Assembly (NCBI RefSeq): GCF_903994035.1
Contig: NZ_CAJEWB010000010.1
Coordinates: 496,001-560,000 of the forward strand
Source of the DNA: Phocicoccus pinnipedialis
GTDB taxonomy: Bacteria; Bacillota; Bacilli; Staphylococcales; Salinicoccaceae
Reading direction: 5' to 3'
Length of the DNA stretch: 64,000 nucleotides
The notes beneath the pieces were generated by a model, which was not told the DNA's origin, searched no databases, and was given only the letters and a program-made list of their open reading frames with translations. Below, piece after piece: positions 26,311 through 33,635 of this stretch. The position numbers and the translations under genes were made by a program. Position 1 is the first letter of the stretch. The number at the start of each line of letters is the position of its first letter.

Positions 26311-27271
26311 AGTAGCGTTTCGCACCTGGATGCAGTTCGCCTACTGAGATTTTTTGTGCCTCTTCTAATGTTATATCCTTAGCTGCTTGATGTGAGTTTT
26401 CTAGTTTATCTAAATTTTCAAATAGATATTTAGTTAATTTGTAAACATCGTCTTCACTCAAGTCAGAACGCACAACAAGTGCGTTTCTGATCGCAGCAGT
26501 TGGAATATCTTCATCGTTACCGTATGTTCCAGCTGGAATTGGTAATGATTCAAAAATTGCTACACTCTCTTGAAGTCTCTTAACTGCTTCCTCTTCAATA
26601 GGTACAATCTTTAAATCTACAGAGTTTTGAAGTTCCATTACTGAGGCGTTTGGTAAACCACTTGTAGTAAATGCAACGTCAATTGTTCCACTCTTAAGAG
26701 CGTCGGCAGCTTCAGCATACCCGAGATAGTCAACTTCGATATCATCGTATGTAATGCCGTGTGCCTCGAGCACTGCTTTAGTTGCGATTTCTACACCTGA
26801 ACCTTGGTCACCAACTGCGACACGTTTACCTTTTAAATCTTCAATATTTTCGATACCTGTTTTTCCAGTAGTGATGACTTGAACATAGTTCGGATATAAG
26901 TTCGCTAAAATCTGAACATTTTCAATTTTTTCTTTAAATGCATCTGTGCCTTCTAGTGCTTGCATTAAAGCATCACTCATAACAAATGACATCTCTACTT
27001 TTTCTTGAGCCATTAAGTTTAAGTTCTCAACAGACGCACCCGTCGTTTGTGTTCTTGAGTTAACACCGAACTCTTTAGAGTAACCATCAGCTAAAGTCGT
27101 TGCGATGATATTGTATGGACCGGAAGATCCACCTGTCGCAATTGTAACAATTTTAGTATCTAATCCCTTATTATCACTACTCGTATCTTCGTTCTCTTTT
27201 TTATCATTACTACAAGCTGTTAAAAAAAGAGCAACTGCAGCAAATAAAACCATGACTATGCGTTTATACAT
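26297..27271 (-). CDS. TAXI family TRAP transporter solute-binding lipoprotein
   Basis: The 324-residue protein begins with a lipoprotein signal peptide ending in LTACS (lipidated cysteine about residue 20) and a charged linker, then the TAXI-family fold: IATGGSSGPYNIIATTLADG, TGASVENLNLMAQ, GKRVAVGDQGSGVE and AFTTSGLPNASVMEL. It should capture a substrate outside the membrane for the fused permease encoded two genes downstream. The ATG at 27271 has GGAGG 7 bases upstream. Its promoter carries a cre-like sequence. Confidence 0.93.
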   Translation of the reverse strand: MYKRIVMVLFAAVALFLTACSNDKKENEDTSSDNKGLDTKIVTIATGGSSGPYNIIATTLADGYSKEFGVNSRTQTTGASVENLNLMAQEKVEMSFVMSDALMQALEGTDAFKEKIENVQILANLYPNYVQVITTGKTGIENIEDLKGKRVAVGDQGSGVEIATKAVLEAHGITYDDIEVDYLGYAEAADALKSGTIDVAFTTSGLPNASVMELQNSVDLKIVPIEEEAVKRLQESVAIFESLPIPAGTYGNDEDIPTAAIRNALVVRSDLSEDDVYKLTKYLFENLDKLENSHQAAKDITLEEAQKISVGELHPGAKRYYDEQ

Positions 27272-27301
27272 ATTTATACCTCCATTTTTATTATTACTTA
27301 A

Positions 27302-27330
27302 AGTATACATTAAAATAAAGGATATGAAAA
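27302..27330 (-). promoter_or_regulatory. Promoter of the TRAP operon
   Basis: Minus-strand -35 TTTTCA (27330-27325), 17-base spacer, -10 TATACT (27307-27302), 31 bases before the binding-protein start. Confidence 0.6.
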
Positions 27331-27338
27331 CGCTTTAT
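27325..27338. promoter_or_regulatory. cre-like site (CcpA) overlapping the TRAP promoter -35
   Basis: TGAAAACGCTTTAT on the plus strand matches 12 of 14 positions of the cre consensus TGWAANCGNTNWCA; the last two positions differ. It overlaps the -35 hexamer, where CcpA binding would repress. Carbon catabolite repression of an organic-acid importer would be sensible, but this is inference. Confidence 0.4.
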
Positions 27339-27345
27339 GTCAGAA

Positions 27346-27376
27346 TATTAAAAAAGACACCCGACTTCTCGAGTGT
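27346..27376 (-). terminator. Intrinsic terminator after oleT
   Basis: Minus-strand stem AAAAAGACAC...GTGTCTTTTT with an imperfect upper part (one mismatch) and a T-run, 10 bases after the P450 stop codon. It isolates the P450 gene from the TRAP operon. Confidence 0.8.
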
Positions 27377-27385
27377 CTTTTTTTA

Positions 27386-28654
27386 TTATGAGCGGTCTAC
27401 GTTCTCGCGTACGTTAGAAATAACCATACCACTGTTTACGTATCCTGGAATACTGTTTAAATCTACATCCATGTCTTGCTCTGGTACATCGTAAACAATT
27501 TTGTTTGCAAAGTATTTGAATGTTTCTTCCATGATAATTACTGTGATCCACTCACCCGCACAACGGTGGTTAGTCCAGTAGTCTCCTCCACCTTGTGGAA
27601 TCAAGTCGAATGGTGATCCATCCCAAGTTAAGAATCTCTCTGGGTTGAATTCGTTTGGATTATCCCAAAGTTTTGGATCGTGTGTTGTTCCGTAAACATC
27701 AAGAACAAGTAACTGATCCGCAGGTAATGTTACACCATCTACTTCAACTTCTACCTTCGTTTTACCAGGTAAGAATGGTACGAATGGGAAAAAGCGTCGT
27801 ACTTCTTGACTGAACATATATGGGTAATCTTTAACTGTTTTCATTTTTTCTACTGCTTCAGGGTGTTTATGCAATGCTAATACACCATAAGCTATAAAAC
27901 GGTTGATGGCAATTAACGGACGGAATGTATTCATCAAATCAATTGCACAAAGTCTAGAGTCCATTTGGTTTCCTTCGTAGTCTGTCCATCTTGAGAACTC
28001 ATAAAGCGCAGTTCCTTTTGGAGGGTGAATTTCACCTTTACGTGTTTTTATAACTTGATCCTCTAGCCAATCTTCAACACGTTTACGTGCAGCTTTTGAT
28101 GCTCTGTATCCTTTAAATGCCCCACCTAGACCCTTAAATGAATCAATCATAATATCCATATCTGTAGCGATTTGCTCGATTTCAGATTCTGGAGCTTGTA
28201 CACCTGCCCAGCGCGTTCCAACGCGTGTTAAAAGAATGATAGATTCACGGTATACGTTTACTTCATCCATTCTTTCCATGCGTTCAGTGTTCGCCATCCA
28301 GAAGTTACGTGTAATTTCACGAACATACTCAAGGTTACCTTCAGTCATTAATGACATGAATAAAGCTTTTCTGTCGATGTGCTGTTTTCCAGTTGTAGTA
28401 TGAATTGCACCTTTACCAAATAGTGTATTTACAACACGTTTAGGTAACGTTCCTTGACGCTCGATTTTATCGTTATCATAGAACAGTTCAGCTGCTTCTT
28501 TACCATTAAGTACAACGTAAGATTTACCGCCAAGAGCTCGTGTTTCAAACACATTTGTATTTAGACGCTCTCTTTGGTTACTTGTATATAAATAACCTTC
28601 TCGCATCACTTTTAATGTGTTGTCTAATCCTTTGTCTCTTTTTAAAGTTGCCAT
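27386..28654 (-). CDS. oleT: CYP152-family fatty-acid decarboxylase/hydroxylase P450, OleT type
   Basis: OleT of Jeotgalicoccus (CYP152L1) turns long-chain fatty acids into terminal alkenes using hydrogen peroxide, with hydroxylation as a side reaction. This protein is 422 residues, the same length, and begins MATLKRDKGLDNTLKV as that enzyme does. All landmark residues sit at the OleT positions: Phe79 and His85 (NTLFGKGAIH), Arg245 that holds the carboxylate (TFRPLIAINRF) and haem ligand Cys365 (GGGDYWTNHRCAGEW). The His at 85, instead of Gln in most CYP152 hydroxylases, favours decarboxylation. I use the ATG at 28654, with GGAGG 8 bases upstream. No redox partner is encoded nearby, which fits the peroxygenase mechanism. 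Catalysis itself is inferred. Confidence 0.93.
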   Translation of the reverse strand: MATLKRDKGLDNTLKVMREGYLYTSNQRERLNTNVFETRALGGKSYVVLNGKEAAELFYDNDKIERQGTLPKRVVNTLFGKGAIHTTTGKQHIDRKALFMSLMTEGNLEYVREITRNFWMANTERMERMDEVNVYRESIILLTRVGTRWAGVQAPESEIEQIATDMDIMIDSFKGLGGAFKGYRASKAARKRVEDWLEDQVIKTRKGEIHPPKGTALYEFSRWTDYEGNQMDSRLCAIDLMNTFRPLIAINRFIAYGVLALHKHPEAVEKMKTVKDYPYMFSQEVRRFFPFVPFLPGKTKVEVEVDGVTLPADQLLVLDVYGTTHDPKLWDNPNEFNPERFLTWDGSPFDLIPQGGGDYWTNHRCAGEWITVIIMEETFKYFANKIVYDVPEQDMDVDLNSIPGYVNSGMVISNVRENVDRS

Positions 28655-28687
28655 TTTTTCATCCTCCACTTGAAGTTTCCATATTCA

Positions 28688-28717
28688 ATTATACAAATAA
28701 CTTTGCCTTAGTGCCAA
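28688..28717 (-). promoter_or_regulatory. Promoter of oleT
   Basis: Minus-strand -35 TTGGCA (28717-28712), 18-base spacer, perfect -10 TATAAT (28693-28688). The -35 starts 4 bases after the prkC stop codon; the predicted leader is about 27 bases, with no room for a long attenuator. Confidence 0.78.
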
Positions 28718-28720
28718 TAT

Positions 28721-30637
28721 TTAATCGTTTTCTACTTCTTTTTCAATAATTTTTTTTCCATCGACTTCAACTTTATATTTCCCCGTCTCATTTTTTTCAA
28801 GAGCGAGTGTTATTGTATGCTTTCTGTCTTCAGTAATTTCAAACTCTTCTAGTACATCGTCGTAGTCGTGATCCTTATCTTCAATATAGATTTTTACCTT
28901 GCTCGGTTTTTTATCTTTTTTACTTGATGAGTACGGAATTTCGACGTTTAGCTGATATTGGGTAATTTCTTTCGGTTCACTACCCTTGGATACTATTAGA
29001 TTGATTGGGGAACCTGGTAAGAATGAGCCGTAGCTAGGATCTTGACTGACAATTGCTCCATTAGCCACGTCATCTGAATATATTTCATTGATGATGTTCA
29101 CTTCAAAACCGAATGATTCGAGTTCACTTCTAGCATCTGATAACTGCCATCCGACATAGCTTGAAATCTCCACTGGTTCCACACCGTCACTCACAGTTAA
29201 TGTGAGTACTTCATTCTCTGGGAATATGGAGACACCACTGCGAATCGATTGATCCATAATTACACCTTTAGGAACTTCATTACTATACTTTGTTTCAATA
29301 TTTAATTTATCAAAGTTAAGTGCATCTATATCCGCTTGAATTTCGTCGATATTACTGCCGACAAAATCAGCCATAGAATAAGGTTCTGGACCTTTTGATA
29401 CAACGAGATCCACTGAGGCTCCCTCCTCAAGGACTGCACCTTTTTTAGGCGCTGAGGCGATAACATTTCCTTCATCAAAATCATCGTTGTACTCTTCTGA
29501 GACATCTCCAAGTACAAGATTTAGCTCGGTTAGCTTCTGTTCTGCATCTTTCTGTGACATCTCACTTAAATCAACAAGCTCTACTGTTTTTGGATCTTTA
29601 GGCCATAGTAAATAAATCACAGTTGCAATTGAAACAACAACTAATAGCATGAAGAGAATCCATGGCCAGATATGTCTCTTTTTCTTTTTCGCCTCATCTT
29701 TAACCGGGGCCACAAGTGGCCCTTTCTTCTTTACTTCTTCTTTAGACGTGTCTTCTTTTAACGGCAATGGAGTTGGTGTTATTATTCTTTCAGGTTTTTT
29801 ACGTCCTTTTTGTAAATAATGAATTGTTTCATTTCTGTAATTTAGGAGTGCATTAATTACTTCTCTAACATTAGAATAACGGTTCTCAGGTTCTTTTTCT
29901 GTACATTTAAGTACAATATTCTCGAGTCCTAACGGTGTTTCTCTATAATCATTGATGTTCGGCATATCATCTTGGATATGTTGAAGTGCAACAGATACTT
30001 GTGTCTCTGATTGGAATGGCAATTTGCCTGTAATAAGTTCAAATAACATAATACCAAATGAATAGATGTCCGCACGTTCATCTGCACTCTTACCCTTTGC
30101 CTGCTCAGGTGAAATATATTGAACTGATCCCATGACTTGGTTTGTCTCAGTCAAACGTGTTTCACTCATTGCTTTTGCAATACCGAAGTCTGTAATCTTA
30201 ATATTCCCTTTTTTATCGATTAATATATTTTGAGGCTTGATGTCTCTGTGCACGATACCTCTGTTGTGCGCATGTTCAATTCCGCTTAAAACACTGATCG
30301 ACAATTCTATAATCTTTTCAAAATCAATCGGATTGTTCTCATTAATATATTGCTTTAAGTTTGAGCCATCTACATATTCAGTAACTAATATATTGTACTC
30401 ATCGGAATCATCGACGTCTAAAACTGTGACAATGTTCGGATGAGATAACTTTGTAACGTTTTGTACCTCACGTTGGAATCGTTCCATTGTCTTCTCTTTA
30501 TTATATGGATCCGCCTTGATGAGCTTGACTACCACTTCTCTATATAGGATAATATCCTGCGCAAGATAAACAGAACTCATTCCACCGCCAAGATACTTTT
30601 TTAACAAATATCTTTCGGCTATAATTTTTTCACTCAT
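28721..30637 (-). CDS. prkC: Membrane Ser/Thr protein kinase with PASTA domains (PrkC/PknB/Stk1)
   Basis: PrkC senses muropeptides or lipid II through PASTA repeats and phosphorylates cell-wall and division proteins. The 638-residue protein has a kinase domain (residues 10-270: GGGMSSVYLA, VVVKLI lysine, HRDIKPQNILI, DFGIAKA, SPEQAKG), a basic linker, one membrane segment (about 320-343) and three PASTA repeats (about 350-560). It ends in a further beta-rich domain like the C-terminal Ig-like domain of S. aureus PknB. It overlaps stp by 4 bases (ATGA). The usual downstream neighbour rsgA is replaced by oleT. Confidence 0.96.
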   Translation of the reverse strand: MSEKIIAERYLLKKYLGGGMSSVYLAQDIILYREVVVKLIKADPYNKEKTMERFQREVQNVTKLSHPNIVTVLDVDDSDEYNILVTEYVDGSNLKQYINENNPIDFEKIIELSISVLSGIEHAHNRGIVHRDIKPQNILIDKKGNIKITDFGIAKAMSETRLTETNQVMGSVQYISPEQAKGKSADERADIYSFGIMLFELITGKLPFQSETQVSVALQHIQDDMPNINDYRETPLGLENIVLKCTEKEPENRYSNVREVINALLNYRNETIHYLQKGRKKPERIITPTPLPLKEDTSKEEVKKKGPLVAPVKDEAKKKKRHIWPWILFMLLVVVSIATVIYLLWPKDPKTVELVDLSEMSQKDAEQKLTELNLVLGDVSEEYNDDFDEGNVIASAPKKGAVLEEGASVDLVVSKGPEPYSMADFVGSNIDEIQADIDALNFDKLNIETKYSNEVPKGVIMDQSIRSGVSIFPENEVLTLTVSDGVEPVEISSYVGWQLSDARSELESFGFEVNIINEIYSDDVANGAIVSQDPSYGSFLPGSPINLIVSKGSEPKEITQYQLNVEIPYSSSKKDKKPSKVKIYIEDKDHDYDDVLEEFEITEDRKHTITLALEKNETGKYKVEVDGKKIIEKEVEND

Positions 30638-31377
30638 AATGTTCTACCATCTTTCAACTGTGCAAGAATTACACTTATATTATCTTTCGATTTCAAAGAC
30701 TCCGCTTCTTCTACTAACATATCTGTGATGCGGTCCACATCATTATTAGAATATACAATTTTGTGAAGTGTCTCTTCATTCATTTTATCTGTCAAACCGT
30801 CCGATGCTAGAAGTAGGTAGTCATACTGTCTATTTCTTAATTTGAAGACATCTGGTTGAACAAGTCTCGTTGTTCCAAGTGCTTTAGTCACAATATTTCT
30901 TTGCGGATGAACAAATGCTTCTTCTTGGGTGATTTCACCTGATTCCACAAGCATATTCACAAACGTGTGGTCTTTAGTAACCTGTAATATTTCGCGTTTA
31001 TGCAATGCATAAACACGCGAATCTCCTATGTTTAAAACGAAAATAGAATCGTCTGTTATTACTGCCATAGCAAGCGTTGTTCCCATATTGTGTTCATTTG
31101 TTTCTTCATTAGAATATAAATAAAGTGCCCGATTTGTTTTTATGACTAAATCTCTAAGGAAGGGTTCAAGTTCTTGTTCATTAAAAAAGTTAGATTCAAC
31201 CCAAGTTTTCTCTATTTTATCGATGACATATTGAGCAGCAACCTCGCCTTTTTCATGTCCACCCATACCATCTGCTACTAAGAGGAGCGTTTGTCCAGTC
31301 TTATTTTTAACTACACCGATGCGGTCCTCGTTAATTTTTCTAAAATTACCTGTAATGCTCTTCTGACTAATGTTCAC
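30634..31377 (-). CDS. stp: PP2C-family Ser/Thr protein phosphatase (PrpC/Stp)
   Basis: Partner phosphatase of PrkC. The 247-residue protein has the metal-binding motifs of PPM phosphatases: LLVADGMGGHEKGE, NIGDSRVYAL, LLASDGLTDKM and DNISVIL near the C-terminus. Translation appears to start at GTG with GGAGGTC 5 bases upstream. It lies 20 bases after rsmB; rlmN, which stands between rsmB and stp in S. aureus and B. subtilis, is absent here. Confidence 0.96.
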   Translation of the reverse strand: MNISQKSITGNFRKINEDRIGVVKNKTGQTLLLVADGMGGHEKGEVAAQYVIDKIEKTWVESNFFNEQELEPFLRDLVIKTNRALYLYSNEETNEHNMGTTLAMAVITDDSIFVLNIGDSRVYALHKREILQVTKDHTFVNMLVESGEITQEEAFVHPQRNIVTKALGTTRLVQPDVFKLRNRQYDYLLLASDGLTDKMNEETLHKIVYSNNDVDRITDMLVEEAESLKSKDNISVILAQLKDGRTL

Positions 31378-31397
31378 AATTGACCTCCATTGGAAGA

Positions 31398-32696
31398 TTA
31401 TGTTCGCTTAATAAACCGTGCAATATAAAATCCGTCTGTACCAAATTCATGTGGCAGAATTTGTCGATTCGTACCTTCAAATCCAAATGGTTCGATGTGG
31501 AATGTATCAAACTCAATATCATCATTAGTTTTTTTAAAAGTAAAAGCAACATTCTCATTTTCCATTTGATGTAATGTACATGTAGAATATACTAAAATTC
31601 CACCTGGTTTCAAATACTTCACTGCATTATTCAAAATACTAAGCTGTAATCCTACGAATGACTCGATATCTTCTTCACGAATATTATATTTGATTTCTGG
31701 TTTTCTTCTAATAACACCAAGTCCAGAACATGGTGCGTCTACGATTATTTTATCGTAAAGAGTACCATAATCGCCCGTTGCAGCATCTTTACATGAGATT
31801 GAAAGGTTCTTATGTCCAAGACGTTTGGCTTCCTGCTTAATGAGTATTAATTTATGTTCATGTACATCACAAAAGTCGACATGTCCACCTTGCATTGATT
31901 CTAAAGCATGGAATCCTTTCCCACCTGGAGCTGAACATGCATCGAGTATAGAGTCATTCGTATCTGGCTGTAAGGCATAGTTGACACACATAGAGCTCGC
32001 GTCTTGTATACCAAATAGACCGTCTTTATAAGCATTTGTTTTTGTGAGCCCTCCACCTTGAACATGAATTGCGTCTTTATGAACAGGTGACTCTACAGCT
32101 CGAACATCTTCGTTTATTAAAGTCTCGATTAGAGCTTCTCTGTCAATCTTTTTCTTATTTGTGCGAAGGTACATCTTCGGCCTCTCGAGTAAGCTCTTAG
32201 CAATCTCTTCTGTCGTTTCTTCACCATGATGTGAAATCAACTGCTTCACAATCCACTTTGGAAGAGAATATTGCAGGGATATACGGCGTGTCGTGTTTTG
32301 AATAGTCTTAGGATCTCTCTTCTCACTTCTTAAATAGTTTCTTAAGATACCATTAATTTGGTTGGCACTCTGTCTTCCACCAATCTCTTTCGCGATTTTA
32401 ACAGCTTCATTAATAACTGCGTAGCTCGGAATTTTATCTAAATAATCAAGTTGATAGATTGATAAAATCAGCAAATTACGTTGCCATTTCTTCACACGTG
32501 TTTGTATGAACGGGGCGAGTCTATATTCTATTGTCATCTTGTTGCTAATTGCTCCATAGACGATTTCTGTGAGTAATCCTCTGTCTTCTTTAATGATATC
32601 ATTCTCTTCAATCATTTGATTTAAGACAAGGTTAGAATAACCACCCGCATCCATTATGATTGTGTATGCGTCAAGCGCAAGTTCTCTTACATTCAT
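31398..32696 (-). CDS. rsmB: 16S rRNA (cytosine-C5)-methyltransferase RsmB
   Basis: RsmB methylates C967 of 16S rRNA. The 432-residue protein has an N-terminal NusB-like domain (residues 1-135) and a C-terminal SAM-dependent domain with DACSAPGGKGFHAL, VDAPCSGLGVIRRKPE (catalytic cysteine in the PCSG motif) and YSTCTLHQMENE. It begins 1 base after the fmt stop and follows the usual priA-fmt-rsmB order. Confidence 0.96.
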   Translation of the reverse strand: MNVRELALDAYTIIMDAGGYSNLVLNQMIEENDIIKEDRGLLTEIVYGAISNKMTIEYRLAPFIQTRVKKWQRNLLILSIYQLDYLDKIPSYAVINEAVKIAKEIGGRQSANQINGILRNYLRSEKRDPKTIQNTTRRISLQYSLPKWIVKQLISHHGEETTEEIAKSLLERPKMYLRTNKKKIDREALIETLINEDVRAVESPVHKDAIHVQGGGLTKTNAYKDGLFGIQDASSMCVNYALQPDTNDSILDACSAPGGKGFHALESMQGGHVDFCDVHEHKLILIKQEAKRLGHKNLSISCKDAATGDYGTLYDKIIVDAPCSGLGVIRRKPEIKYNIREEDIESFVGLQLSILNNAVKYLKPGGILVYSTCTLHQMENENVAFTFKKTNDDIEFDTFHIEPFGFEGTNRQILPHEFGTDGFYIARFIKRT

Positions 32697-32697
32697 A

Positions 32698-33627
32698 TTA
32701 AGCTCCTAAGATTAACCCAACTAAGTTTGGATTATTGTTAATAAAATCTACTGCCTGAATTCTCTTCTTACCCGCTGGTTGCACCTCGGTAATAAGTAGC
32801 AACTCATCTTTTGTTGCAACCATGAATCCATCTTCAGTGATTTCTAAGATTTTACCTGCTGGTTCTGTCGTCTTTTCATCTGTAAATTTTGCATTGTATA
32901 GCTTTAATCGTTTGCCGTCTAGTTTTGTATAGCCTCCAGGGAACGGATTAAGTCCTCTAATATGGTTGAACACATCTCTTGCACTTCGGTCAAAATCGAT
33001 ATATTCATCATTCTTAGAAATATTTGGACTGAATGTCGCTTCGTCGTGGTTTTGAGGCGTACGATCATTTGTACTGTTAAGTATACTAGGTAGAACTTCT
33101 AAGAGTAAGTCTCGGCCTAAAGTGCTCAGTTTATCATGTAGGGTACCAACGTTGTCCACGTTTAAAATAGCCACTTCCTTTTGAGCAATAACGTCACCAC
33201 TGTCCAGAGTTTTTTCCATATACATGATAGACACGCCAGTTTTCTCATCACCTTCGATGATACTTCTGTGAATCGGTGCTCCACCTCTATGTTTTGGTAA
33301 GAGACTTGCGTGTACGTTGATTGCACCAAGTCTTGGTGCTTGCAAAATCGCTTCACTCAGTAGTTGTCCATATGCTGCTGTGATTATTAAATCTGGTTTC
33401 ATTTGTTCGATTGTTTCAAGCCCATCTTTTGAAACGTTCTCTGGTTGATAGACGGAAATGCCGAGTTCTTTCGCAGCAGCTACTACTGGTGGCGCTGTCA
33501 TGACCCGCTTTCTACCTACTGGTCGATCTGGTTGTGAAATCACTAGATCTATCTCGTATTCTTTGTGTACCGCTTCTAAAATGGGTACCGAAAAGTCTGG
33601 CGTACCCATAAAAATAATTTTAGTCAT
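32698..33627 (-). CDS. fmt: Methionyl-tRNA formyltransferase
   Basis: Fmt formylates initiator Met-tRNA. The 309-residue protein has IIFMGTPDFSVPIL, the catalytic Asn-His motif INVHASLLPKHRGGAPIHRS, and the C-terminal tRNA-contact domain (about 205-309). It lies 8 bases after priA. The peptide deformylase gene def, normally between priA and fmt in Bacillus and Staphylococcus, is missing here and must be elsewhere. Confidence 0.97.
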   Translation of the reverse strand: MTKIIFMGTPDFSVPILEAVHKEYEIDLVISQPDRPVGRKRVMTAPPVVAAAKELGISVYQPENVSKDGLETIEQMKPDLIITAAYGQLLSEAILQAPRLGAINVHASLLPKHRGGAPIHRSIIEGDEKTGVSIMYMEKTLDSGDVIAQKEVAILNVDNVGTLHDKLSTLGRDLLLEVLPSILNSTNDRTPQNHDEATFSPNISKNDEYIDFDRSARDVFNHIRGLNPFPGGYTKLDGKRLKLYNAKFTDEKTTEPAGKILEITEDGFMVATKDELLLITEVQPAGKKRIQAVDFINNNPNLVGLILGA

Positions 33628-33635
33628 TCTTTCAC

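Noticed and set aside
23354-28720. Accessory block as a transposon or genomic island
   Set aside because: No transposase, integrase, tRNA gene, direct repeats or inverted ends could be found at its borders; only the synteny break supports insertion.
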